Positions 12,132 to 23,400 of a stretch of 64,000 nt of DNA are shown here, in pieces; positions within the stretch are counted from its first letter, which is position 1; the number at the start of each line of letters is the position of its first letter. The position numbers were made by a program, and so were the translations under genes. Below the pieces are notes generated by a model. The model searched no databases. It was not told where the DNA came from and saw nothing but the letters and a program-made list of their open reading frames with translations. Source of the stretch: Rachicladosporium sp. CCFEE 5018 (Eukaryota; Ascomycota; Dothideomycetes; Cladosporiales; Cladosporiaceae); contig KZ111167.1 in the NCBI GenBank assembly GCA_002077045.2, positions 3,304 through 67,303 on the forward strand, given 5' to 3'.

Positions 12132-15100
12132 CTAAAATGGTTCAGGCAAAGCCATGTGCGCGTCGCTTGTATCTGTGCAGTACGAAGGAGTCACGGCGTC
12201 GCCCGCTCCTGCAATGCAGTAACCGAGAACATTCGCCGGTGGTCCGTAGCCCTGGACTTGCACCAGGAACCTGGACGTGTCGACGACCGAGGACCCGACG
12301 GGGAACGTCCAAGTGTAGTCGTAGCCGTCTTGTAATAGGCTCACGTCGGCCACGTATTGCCAGGACCACGGTGCGGCTGTGCTGTCGGCCGTCGTTGTTC
12401 CGGTATAGCTGTACAGCGCAGCGCCCTCGATCATGTAATGATTGCACACGGAGAGATACTGGCCGTAGTTGATTGTCCAGCCCGAATTCCAGCCATATCC
12501 ACCAACGACGCATGACGATTCCTTACAATAATAGCAGCCAAAAATCTCCTTAAAGATGAAGATACGAACGTAGGCGTACGGAACCAGTATGCGAGCCGTG
12601 TACGTTGTCGACCCACCGCTCATTGTCACCGATGTACTAGAGACTGTGTGTCCATTGCCGGGAAGACTCATGGTCGTCATAGTGATTGAGTTCGACTTGG
12701 TCGAGCTCGTACCATCACCTAGCATGGCTGCAAGGCTGAAGACATAGGATTGCCCTGGTGTAAGACCACCAACAGTCACGGCTGTCATGGTAGGCGTAAG
12801 CTCCAAGATCAGGCTGGAATCCTGGTATAACCGGAAGCCGATAGCATTCGAAGTCGATGTCCAGCTGAAGACAGCAGAGCTATAGTCGAAACTGTTGAGC
12901 TTGAGAGATGGCGTGGAAACACTAAGTGCGGTTCCGTGTGCTGCTGGCCACTCGTGTACTGGCTCGTAGAGAGGACCGCCACCAGTGATAGCGTCCATCA
13001 GTGCTTCCATGTATGCATCGTTCGGGATGGTGTCATAGGGATTAGGTTCAACATCATCTGTGATATGGAGAAGTCCAACTCCACGCTGCTTTGCCAATGC
13101 GGCCACGGTACCGACCTGACCGATAGGCACATCATAGACGATATGCCACAGCTTCCTGAAGTTGGAGGGCGTCCAGTCATTCGCGATGAACGCGTCGGAT
13201 GTGTACGTCGCGTAGCTGACTTCCGCCGTCAACAGGGCATCAGCGCTGTGTTCAAAGCATCGTGGCATCGGAGCTCCAGGATTCAGTACGGTATAGGCTG
13301 CAGGATATTTGCGCTTCGTGCTCTGAGTAATGATCTCGTAGAGCTTGGCGTTGATGTTGTCGGGACCGCAGTCATTCCAGGCCTCATCAAAAAAGATGCC
13401 ACCTATATGACCGGGATACAGTCTGTACCACTGGTCCACGTCTTCTTGAATCTGCGAGATCCAGTCGCTGGTCTGCGAAGAGCCTAATCGAGTCGTGAAC
13501 TTCTGTTGGCTCACACCAAGGTACCCGGTCCGCACGTAGCCAAGTACGGTCTTTTCTTGAGCCGCAGCCCTTGGGATGACATCTGACCAGCCATTGTTGA
13601 GAGCACTGTCAGGCCCATTCACGACATTGGCCACGACGATGCTGTTCTTTAGAGTGGGGAAATTGATGATGCGATTCCACGTATCAGGATTGGCACCTGG
13701 ATCGATGTAGGTGGCCAGGGCAAGTTGTTGACCGTCAGCGATCCCTGAAGAGGTCTGGTTCTGACCTCCTGAACCGGAAGATGCAGCACCGCTGACGTCT
13801 CTGTTGTTGCCGATAGCTTCGAACAAGAGGACAGCGTGGCGGCCGTAAGCAGTGGCTTTTGGATGGAAGGAGCGCTTGTATGGGAATGGAACAACATCTA
13901 TAGTAGCGTTGACACTCTCCTCCATAGCGCTGAAGACATCGTCCAGGGTGACGTAGTTGCTAGCTTCTGGAGCCCGCCAGGGAGGGTTGTCCTCGGAAAA
14001 GTCGGCGACAGTTTTATCCTGACCTGGAAAGAGGAAGTCGATAACCGCCTGTGCTGGGTCTAGATCTTGTTCGGTCGACAGATACGGGTTGGTAGGATCG
14101 CCTGGACCCTCGGATGCCGTGTCATAATGCGCGTAAGGAGACCAGAACCATGTTTTGTAATCGATCATTGAACTGCTACTGAGGCCAGGTTCGCAGTACC
14201 GATGTCCCTGATATTCGGCATCGAGCCCATCCACGAAGATGACGCCCATGCTCACGAGGTCTTCAGCAGCACGCGCAATGGCTCCATTCACAGCGACCGT
14301 CAGAGCGTTCAGCTGCTGACGTAGCTCAGCTGTGAGTTTAGGCTTTCTCCAGGGCCAGTATCCAAATGAGACGTCGTCGCACCACTTATCCTGGTCGTTG
14401 AAGAACGTCGGGTACCCGAGCACGAAGACCTGAAAGCTTCGCGATGGATTGGTACCACCCGCTGCTCGCCCAGTCGCGGCGACATTGTATAGTGCAACAT
14501 TGATCTTGTCCTGCAGAGTACCCGAGTTTATCTGATCCTGTAGTTCTTGCAGAGATTCGGCGCATTCAGCTGTCTTCCAGGCCTGGTAAATGCAATTCTT
14601 CAAGATCCTGAGACGATGTCAGCGTACATGCACCTGTATCGAAAGGTTTTCCGATTGATATACGTGGACAAGCCAGCATCGTTCCCACCGATCGTCATCA
14701 CTGCTATTTGTGGTTTCCCAAAGGGCTGATACCATTCTATGTTCTTGTCGTCTTTGTAAGCTCCTTGCTTCAGCTGCTGGGTAACGACTTCGATTGATGT
14801 AGCGCCAGTGTAAGCGTGAAAACTGAAGCGTGGGAGAGTAGCATCACCATTGATGAATGCCCAGCTGTCTACGTCGGCAGCCATCTGCATGGGATACGAC
14901 CGTTTACCACGGTAAGCATCGCCAGCTATGACCTCGTCATTGCCGTTACATCCAGTACCGGCAGTGTATGAGTCTCCAACAGCGATGAACTCTTCAATCT
15001 TTTGGGTGGGCTTTGTATAGGGTGTGAACGTAGGTGAGCTCAATACAGCCGAGATGGATTGAGCTTGCGCCGCATAGTCCGGGTCAGCATCTCTCTCGAC

Positions 15101-15172
15101 GACCCTACGGGTAGCTAGACTCGTGGCCTGCCTCGCGAGGGTGACCAGGAACACGAAACAAACCGCGAGCAT
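12132..15172 (-). CDS. Secreted SGNH hydrolase fused to spherulin-4-like domain and FN3 domain
   Basis: Two exons (14664-15172 and 12132-14607) joined across a 56-nt intron (donor GTATAT, acceptor CTCAG), giving about 994 aa. The start at 15172 gives a signal peptide (MLAVCFVFLVTLARQATSLA). The first 350 residues are an SGNH/GDSL hydrolase: block I GDSYTAG, block III GGNDAG (restored by splicing), and a late Asp/His region (VDGLDAEYQGHRYCEPG). A spherulation-specific family 4 domain follows (ANVVNGPDS, GYVRTGYLGV, GGIFFDEAWND), whose fold is like a glycoside-hydrolase barrel. Next come a fibronectin-III-like segment (FSWTSTSNAIGFRLY) and a Cys-containing C-terminal beta domain. It is probably secreted or wall-bound and acts on esters and/or carbohydrate; the substrate is unknown. 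Confidence 0.85.
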
Positions 15173-16908
15173 CGTGCGTAAGTGCCTGAACCAAAGAAGA
15201 GCAAGGGGGGACAATAGACAGATCCTCTACGGATCGGGTAGAACTGGACTGGGTCAATTGACTTAGGCAAGTGTTCTCCGTAGGTAACAGCGGCCGCGTC
15301 CAATTTATATTGCTCGTTGCACGGGGCATGCTACTTACGCGACCCCCCCACGGAGACATACTCAAGTGTGCAGCGCTCGTGGTGGATCCAGTATTGGTGC
15401 GGCACTAGCCCTAGTACAGATTGACAAGCCATATAGGCTGTAGACGATCAACATGCAAGTTGAGGCCTTCCTTCGTCGGATTTCGAATCCTCATCCCGCA
15501 CACATCCGGGACAGCATTTACCTCCGCTACTCCAAAAGTTTGAAGACTTCGTGATGCTGCTATGATCCGAGCCAGAGAATCTTCGTGCCTTCATGACAAG
15601 CATACGCGAGCAGAAAGGCTATAGCGTGTATGCGTAAGATGAGAGCTGCGTCTTCATGTCCCGCGCGGCGGGCTCCAACAGCTTCTTCGCTCTAGCGTAG
15701 ATCAAGTGGGATAGCCATGATTGTAGTATTGAGCCAACAATTAAGACGTGGACCCTAGCGAGGCGCAACGCTAGATGTAGAAGATAGTCCAAAACGGACC
15801 CGAGGTTGCAGCGAGTGAATACTTAGGCGTTAAGTCGACAACGTAGAGTGGCCGGTTCCTGGCTTAGAATTCTATTATGGCCGACGGCCAGCATATCCTA
15901 GCGCAGGTTCATCGAGCACTCTACTCTTACGCGCCGAGATTGAGGTCACCCACAGGCCCGGAATGCGCTATTGAGGTGGCATGCCGTGTGCAGGGAAGGT
16001 AGTGCTCTACGCAAGGGAGATGGACCTACCCACGATGTATTGCTGCACTGTGTATATCATGTCGAGTATGCAGAGCATATCTCGTGGGTTGATCGACAAG
16101 ATTGGTTCCTTCCGACTTCCTCGCACACATGGCTCAATAAGATAACGGCTTGTCTTCACTGTCGAAGCCTGTCGTCTGGTGCCAAGACAATCTCCAGCAA
16201 TCTCAACCTTTGCGGTTGCCTGCTTTAGCGCACGGCAGGCGCTCCATGAGGCTTAGCTTAGACACATCTTTCGTACCCACATTGCCTACCTCCGCTTTTC
16301 CATGAGTCTGAAAATGATCCGTGACTGTTGAGTGCGCCGGATTGTCGGAGGTCGAAGCAGGCGTTGTCGAGGGAGCCAGCGTTATACGTCATGAACGACG
16401 GAACTCCCTCGCTTCCTTTGCACACAAAGGATCTCGTCGCCGTAGTCGATCGCAAGATAAGCGAAGCGGCGCGGTCGGCAGCAGCATAAGCGTTATGCAG
16501 ACTCAATGATTAGCCGCATTTCCGCAAGATTTCATTGGCTCGGGGGTGTTCCGCTAGAGAGCCGCATGATCAATGCACTACTAGGTATCAGTAGCACACA
16601 GTCTTCGCTTGGAGGATCTGACGTGGGAGGAAACTCTACACGATCACGTTTGGCATGGTGCGAGGTGCTCACTTCCTACTTTTGACCTCGGCCACCACCT
16701 ATCACGCCCTAGCAGAGCACTGCGTGTCGCCCGATCCGTGATAAGAATTGCAGACGCATCTGTTGGGGTAATTTACTTTATCCGGAGTGAGTTGACCGAT
16801 CTGTCAACCTGCCTCGACGACTCTCGCGCCTGCATTTGATCTTTAAAAGTCACAACACGCACTACATCTTACCTCACCACATTTGCGCACGCGCGAAGCT
16901 AGCACAGT
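15173..16908. other. Intergenic region, no gene recognised
   Basis: About 1.7 kb between the divergently oriented SGNH-fusion gene and the small secreted protein gene. Frames are short and unlike known proteins. No transposon ends or tandem repeats were noticed. Confidence 0.5.
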
Positions 16909-17615
16909 ATGCGAGTCACTTGCCTCGTAACAATCATCATCACGTGCATTGTGCAACACGGGTGCGTGCACGCGAACGACTTCTTCGCGCTCTCGGGACA
17001 GGAGCCTGTCTTGCGTACTACCGGCGAAATGACAGACACTCAACCCCAGCCAGTCGGAGTTCCTGGAAGCAATAATGCAACATATGGTCCCGTACGAAGG
17101 GAAGACCAACACTTCCATATCGAAGGTCTCGCCATCGCTCCGACACCTATCGTCGTGTGAGACACCTAATGGGCTCTTTACTGTCGCCATTTCACTGAGC
17201 TAATACATTCAGCAATTCGTTCTTCTTTGTCCTGCTCCGCGGCTATATCAAGCAGCCTGACCCAGCATCTGGAAGCAAGATACAAGACACAGACTTGGCA
17301 AGTGCAACACTGGACATCACAATGTCCATAGCACACGCCGACGGTCAGGTCGACAAGCCATGGACAGTCACCATACCGCTACTCACCAGAACGTGGCGGC
17401 CAGACGCGCACATCGCTATCCGCGACAAAGAAGGGACGCATGTCGGCCACCTCACTGCGGACGGATTCAATGATATTCTGGCGGATATGTCCATCATGGG
17501 TCCTCTCACTCCCACCGGCGTCTGGACATTCCAGCTCGTTGCGCGGCTTGCTGATGACAGGTGTCTGTTTGCTATCAGTCTGACACAGTATCTGGAGGGC
17601 GAAAGGTTGTGGTAG
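16909..17615 (+). CDS. Small secreted protein, ML (MD-2/NPC2)-like
   Basis: Exons 16909-17156 and 17213-17615 flank a 56-nt intron (donor GTGAGA, branch GCTAAT, acceptor TTCAG). The frame is restored exactly, giving 216 aa. The N-terminus is a signal peptide (MRVTCLVTIIITCIVQHGCVHA). The segment HIEGLAIAPTPIVVNSFFF and the later beta-rich region (VDKPWTVTIPLL; PTGVWTFQLVARL) have the layout of ML-domain lipid-binding proteins such as fungal phosphatidylglycerol/phosphatidylinositol transfer protein. The fit is by pattern only, and the usual disulphide Cys are mostly absent. Small secreted ML proteins in fungi are sometimes effector-like, but that is inference. Confidence 0.6.
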
Positions 17616-17952
17616 TTGACTGATCAAATTCAGTTGTTCTTCCAAACTACCTACTGTACCTCAAGCATGCCTCTATACCCTCGCCATTCGCAACCGATGG
17701 GCAAAGCAATACGACCATGCCTGTAGTAGCCTGATGCACGACATACAGACGACAATGATGAGAACACATGAGTCGCAAGGTCTCTGCTGTCGCTACCACC
17801 CACCACGACCATCGTCCACCCGTAAGAGACATGCCAGTCAATTTCACTCCCCCAACATCCTTCTCCCCGTCTCGACCCCGATCAACTCCCTCCGGCCCCC
17901 TCCACCCCCCTCAACACCGCATCACGCTAACGCCACCCACTTCCTCTGCACC

Positions 17953-20430
17953 TCACCCCTCCTCCTCCATCTCCGCACCCGCCCACCTAAACATCCCCTC
18001 ACGCCTCTTCAAATCAGCATCTCTGTCCCCCTCCTCAACACCCTTCCTCATCCTGAACCGCTCCAAGTCGAACGGCTGCTCGAACATCAGCCCATCCAGC
18101 GTCTTCACCCGCGATACCGCAACATACGTCAATCCCGACGCAAAGTCCTCCTCTGCAATGTTCAAGACAGCTCTGTCCAAAGTCATCCCCTGCGACTTAT
18201 GCACCGTAATCGCAAAGGCGACAGTCAGCGGAAACTGCGTGCGGCTGCATTCGGTGTTGTTGCGGGTAAAGTTCTGCGTGCGAGCAAAGATGGGCACGAT
18301 CTTGTCGTGATCGCCGGGCCCGTCATACCCATCGTAACTCTCCCCATCATACTCATCCAGCTCGACGAACAAGCAGAACGGCGTACCACCCACATCACCA
18401 TCCTCAAGCCAGACGACATCCCTCAACACTCCCATACTGCTATTCACCACCTTCTTCTCCGTCCACAGATTGCTCGTCACCATGACTCTGGCACCCAGAC
18501 ACACCGGCAGATGAGCATGCAGTCCACCAGCGGCATCCGACTTCTGCGCCTTTGCCAGTTCGCCACCAGTATGCTTCGCATGAATGAGCATGCCAGGCTG
18601 CCTCATCTCCGACATGGCAATGGCGTTCCTCTCGTTGACTTGCGGCCGCTTTGGCAGCACATGGACGGCATCCTTGAAGTCTTCTTGGACTGCGCGAGGT
18701 AGCTGAGTGGCTGCACGACCGACAAGCGTCTCCCAGTCAGCCACACTGACAGTGCCCTCACGCAGACCGTTCAGTGCGTTCAAGAACAACACATCAGCGC
18801 CGGCCTGCCGCTTCACAGTCGTCAACCTGACATGACTCTTGAAGCCAAGCCATACTAGTCGACCAGCAAGATCATCTCCACTCCAGTCGTTCTGCTCCAC
18901 AGGTATCATATACAACGCCCTCCCACTCACAGGAGCCAGCTGCCAGAAGTCGCCAAACATGAAGACGTTCAGCCCTCCGAATGGTAGATCCTTCCCAGTA
19001 GCCTGGCGACATCTCCTCTCGATGTATAACAGCTGCTCCACAGAGATCATACTCTTCTCGTCGATGATCAGGTAGTGGACGTCGCGAAACTCTGCCAGCA
19101 TCTGCTTGAGTTGTGGGCCGCCTAATGCTTGATAAGCAGTCCGACGAGCAGCGACAGGCAGACGGAGTGCAGCGTGGATCGTCTTCCCGTTGATGTTGTT
19201 GGCGGCAATGCCAGTCGGAGCCATGCGGACGACAGAGTTGGGTCGGTCTCCAGCCATGTCCTGCAGGCGAGAACAGATCGCTTGAATTAGCAAGGACTTG
19301 CCAGTCCCAGCCTGCCCATCAATATTCACAAGCAGCTGCGACGGCTCATTCCCCAACAGCACATCCTCATAATGCTCGACAACGCCATCGTAGACAAGTC
19401 GCTGCTCAGGCTCGAGCATGCCGACAGTATACCAGCCAGGCATCGGACCAACACGCTGACCATCATCGACAGCAGCCTTGCGGTGCTCCTCCCACCACTT
19501 CTTATCCTCCTGCTTCATGCCATACTTGCCAACATGCGCAGCCCAGTCGTGCTCGAGATCAATCGACCTCTGCCCAAGAGAAGCAGTCTCGTCACCCTCA
19601 GCACCATCCTTCATCGCATTGTACAGATCGCGGATCGTGCTGTCAGGCTCGTCGTCGTCTTGAGCGTCATCTCCAGCAGCAGCATCATCAGCAGGCTCAC
19701 AAAAGTAGTCGCGAGGGTGCTGCAAGTGCTCGCAATGACGAGTCTTACAGTACTCATACGCAGCTGACCAGCTGTCATGCTCAGTTTCCTCCTCATCATC
19801 GGCAAAGCTGTGAGGCAGCACCGGATACGTCGTAAACTGATGATGCAACACAATCTTCACCCGACACCAGTCTTCATAGCTGTCACCATCAGTCTCTGCA
19901 GTATACTTCGGCCAGTACTGCAGCATCCGGGTCTTCGCACGCGGACGAGGTCTGTAGCTGTCCTTGTGAGTCCAGTCCCAGTCAGAGACAAAGGCGAAGA
20001 AGGTCACCTCAGTATTCTCCGTTTTGACCTTCTCAGTCATGTGACTCTCTCTGCTGGCATACTTTTCCCAGAGTGAAGTACCCTCAATGAGCTTCTTGCC
20101 ACCGAGCTTCTGCTTCTGCTCCTGCTTGTCAAGAGGACTACAGTCAATCGACTGAGTGATGCGGGAAGTCAGCACCAGCGGCAGACCAAGCAGGATGTGA
20201 GTGATCTCTTGCTGACTGAAGTCACGCTGACCGACGAGCGAGTTCATGATCTTCTCTCTCAAAGCCTCCTCAGCGCGAGTCGGATTGAGCAGAGCGCTGT
20301 TCAAGATCTTGCGGGCAACTTCAGCAAGCGACTCACTCTTCTTCTCTGACCGGCCAGCATACTTCGCAATGTACTGCACGACAGTCTTGACGTTCGTGCA
20401 TGGCGAGAAGTCGCTATTCGCCAGCCAGCC
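17953..20430 (-). CDS. Helitron RepHel, C-terminal half: catalytic Tyr motif and PIF1-like helicase
   Basis: About 820 codons. The segment begins in the Rep domain with WLANSDFSPCTN and the two-tyrosine motif QYIAKYAGRSEKK, where the catalytic Tyr pair covalently attaches DNA. The helicase follows: Walker A GQAGTGKS (near 19300), Walker B LIIDE, motif GDFWQLAPVSG, and the C-terminal SF1B motifs TVHKSQGMTLDRA and YVAVSRVKTLDGL, ending with TAG at 17953. All key helicase motifs are intact. It lacks its own start codon and belongs to the upstream half, from which a one-base indel separates it. If the frameshift is real, the element is inactive on its own. Confidence 0.88.
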   Translation of the reverse strand, partial: GWLANSDFSPCTNVKTVVQYIAKYAGRSEKKSESLAEVARKILNSALLNPTRAEEALREKIMNSLVGQRDFSQQEITHILLGLPLVLTSRITQSIDCSPLDKQEQKQKLGGKKLIEGTSLWEKYASRESHMTEKVKTENTEVTFFAFVSDWDWTHKDSYRPRPRAKTRMLQYWPKYTAETDGDSYEDWCRVKIVLHHQFTTYPVLPHSFADDEEETEHDSWSAAYEYCKTRHCEHLQHPRDYFCEPADDAAAGDDAQDDDEPDSTIRDLYNAMKDGAEGDETASLGQRSIDLEHDWAAHVGKYGMKQEDKKWWEEHRKAAVDDGQRVGPMPGWYTVGMLEPEQRLVYDGVVEHYEDVLLGNEPSQLLVNIDGQAGTGKSLLIQAICSRLQDMAGDRPNSVVRMAPTGIAANNINGKTIHAALRLPVAARRTAYQALGGPQLKQMLAEFRDVHYLIIDEKSMISVEQLLYIERRCRQATGKDLPFGGLNVFMFGDFWQLAPVSGRALYMIPVEQNDWSGDDLAGRLVWLGFKSHVRLTTVKRQAGADVLFLNALNGLREGTVSVADWETLVGRAATQLPRAVQEDFKDAVHVLPKRPQVNERNAIAMSEMRQPGMLIHAKHTGGELAKAQKSDAAGGLHAHLPVCLGARVMVTSNLWTEKKVVNSSMGVLRDVVWLEDGDVGGTPFCLFVELDEYDGESYDGYDGPGDHDKIVPIFARTQNFTRNNTECSRTQFPLTVAFAITVHKSQGMTLDRAVLNIAEEDFASGLTYVAVSRVKTLDGLMFEQPFDLERFRMRKGVEEGDRDADLKRREGMFRWAGAEMEEEG

Positions 20431-23400
20431 ATGGTGACAAGCCGATTGTAGGCGTTGAGGCGGTCCTCAATCCCGGCATTGCGAGCAGCGTCGAACATCG
20501 GGTGGTTGACATTCAGCTTCTTCGACACCTCCGCAACATCGTGCAATGCGCGAGGATAGTAGAAGCGGCACTCTTTCGTCTCCCCATGCTGCTTCGGACG
20601 CAGGCAGTAGCTGTCAGTACACTCATGATGCTGAACACGCGCTACGAGGTTCGCGAGAAAGTGGAAGGCGTTCTCCATCTTCTCCGGCAATGCCTGTAGC
20701 ACAGCATTCCCTTGCGCCATCACTGCATCCCCATCAATCACTGTCCGCGCCATCGGATCATCAGCCTTCACATGCCTCCCCCAGAACGTCGCAAACAAGC
20801 GCTGACTCTCATCATCGTGACACTCCGGCACATCACCGCCCATCCAGGCAAGACCGTGCTGATGAGGAGTGCCTCTGAGCTGGAACTCAACACGAGACCA
20901 CCAGTCAGTGATGCCAAACTTCGGCATAATCACTTCCTCGAACAGCAAATTGTACCGGCTGTGGAAGTGATAGGCGACGATATGAGGGTAGTCGTGCAAG
21001 TTCTGCTTCATCATTCGGATGCGCTCATCCGGGTTGGCAACCTTCCACTGCTCAAAGTCTGGCATGTGACGAGCGAGTGATGACCAGTGCAAGTCAGCAG
21101 CACTCTGCGTGTGGAAAAAGCTGGGAGCACCCATGCCATCGACCAGAGTGTCAAGCCGCTTGCGCTGACCAGCCCAGAACGGATCCGAGCCAGGGAGAGT
21201 ATCAGCATGCTTGAAGCACGATGCCAGCAATTTCTTCTTTACAGGATCGTTGCTGTCGGCAGCGAATGCGACTCTCAACTCATCCGCAGTGAAAGCATCC
21301 TCACCTTGGCGACGTGAGATGAAGGCAGCTTTACTGCGGATCTGCTCTCTCATGAGGGTGTTGTAGACGACAAACAACCAAGCATTGTGTCTAGCGAAGC
21401 GGCCGTCTTCAAACTTGATCAGGTGCTTGATGTAGTCCGAATAGCTGATGCTGTGCGTGCGAGGCTCGAGGTACTCAGCTGCACCTTCCGGGTAGAGCGA
21501 TGGGAACGCTAGTGAAAGCAGCTTCTGCGATGAATTGAAGTCTTCGAGTGGCGCTTTGATGATGTTGTCTTGAGCGTCGCCGGCTTGAGCAGCACCGGCT
21601 CGAGGAAGTGGCTGCTGAGGACCGGGAGGCTGAGCCTGAGTGACGTTCACAAAAGACGCCGGGACTTGCACGTCCTGAGAGGGTCTTGCATGAGCATGAC
21701 CGCCTTGAGGGATCGCAGGCTGAGTTTCAGGAATGTAGCTTGCAGGTACTCCAACGTCATCACTCGCTCCGTCAGTGCCGTGGATACTCGCATCACTCAT
21801 GATATCCTCAATAGGCCTATCATCACGAGGTGCTCGGCCTTGAGATGGAGCATGCATCGGCGATGACCTCCCCACAGCCTGACGCATGCCTTCGAGCTCA
21901 TCCTCACTTGCAAGGAAGTTCGGCACGGCAGCGTATTCGTACTCATCATGTTGCTCATCACCGGCATCTCCATGATCGTCGTCTTCCTGACCAGGCAGCG
22001 CTAAACTAGACTGTGGCGCATCCTGTTGCGGCTGCAGCACCATGGAGATGGCTGGCTCGCCGCGGGTGAACTGATCGATGATGTTCTTGTGATGAGGAAT
22101 CTGATTCAGCCGGCCCAGATCAATGTTGATATCGATGTAGCCGGGGTGAGTGGCCTTCAGGAAGTAAAGCCACGAGCGTACCGCACTCTTACGGACCGTA
22201 AACGACTGGGCGAAGATGCGATCAGTCCGCCTGGTGCGAACATCCGGCTGAATGACAGTCGTGTCAATCTCATGCGGAAGGCGAGGGAAGTCACGGTAGA
22301 TCTTGCCAGTCTCGGAGAGGAAGTTCATGACACTCCCCTTGGCGGACTTGTCGTCTTCAGTAATGCGGTAGATCTCGACGTGAACGGAGACACGCGCAAT
22401 CATACGCTCCTCGATGTCGTTGAGCTTTGGGAGAGGCTCGCCTTCGAAGTACGGCCAAGACCCTGGATCGAGCTTGTTGTCGGCTGACATCAGAAAGGGC
22501 TGCGTGACTCCCTTCTCCTCACTGTTCTTGCACTTGCGACACACCCCATTGACGAGACGCATGTCGAACCAATTCTCCTTGCAGCGAGTGCACTTCTCAA
22601 GCTTCTCGGCGTCAAGCTTGGCGTGGAAGTTCTTGAGTAGCTGCCACTCGTCGTCGTGAAGGGCTTTGTTGTTGAGCTCCATGTCATCGACCAACACCGT
22701 CTGACCATCGATCACGGTGCGCTTCGGCAGAAGAGTATCATCGCGCGTGCGGTTATTCTCCCACCTCTGACGCTCGATCTCGTCTCCAGCGTCACGCCGC
22801 TGCGAAGCATTCATGCGCTTGCGGGATTTCGGAGCAGCTCTCGAGCCCTCATCTTCGTCATCGTTGTCCTGGCGAGTCTGGAGGTGCACTTGACACGCTG
22901 TCCAATCGACGTTGCCATCCTCAGTGCTGAATGCAGCATGTCTCTCTTCGTGCTTGTAGGTGATGCACCATGCCATTTCCGGTCGATCGTATTCCTCGTG
23001 CGTGCACCAGCGGCAGATGTCAGCTTCGGCTTGCGAGAGTGAGCGCCATATGATGGATCGAGGGATGTTGCAGTCGGCACAGTGGAAGTACTGGCGATCG
23101 GGGAGGGCACCAGGCAGTCCTTGCTTGGCGCCAGTCGAAGGACCTTTGGCTGGAGTGGGCAAGCCACCAATGACTGGTCGCTTGCCAGCAGCACTCTCGC
23201 CGGGTGCACGTCCAGGGTTGCGAGTTGGCGGCGGACCCATGACACCTCCAGCTGCCTGAGGTACTTGCAAACCCACAGCGCCAGCTTGCTGCCAGCCAGC
23301 TGACTGATTGCCGCCGGTGAACTGAGGCGCGCCGCCGAGCTGGTAGCCGATATGGCCCGGCTGGTAGGCTTGACCGTATTGAAAGCCAGCTGGCTGAAAT

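Noticed and set aside
15478..15500. tRNA B-box-like GGATTTCGAATCC
   Set aside because: No A box or foldable acceptor and anticodon stems within the expected distance upstream.
17734..18702. Long plus-strand frame of 322 codons
   Set aside because: Mostly antisense to the Helitron helicase, which has all catalytic motifs on minus. The plus translation is Pro/His/Arg-rich with no domain.
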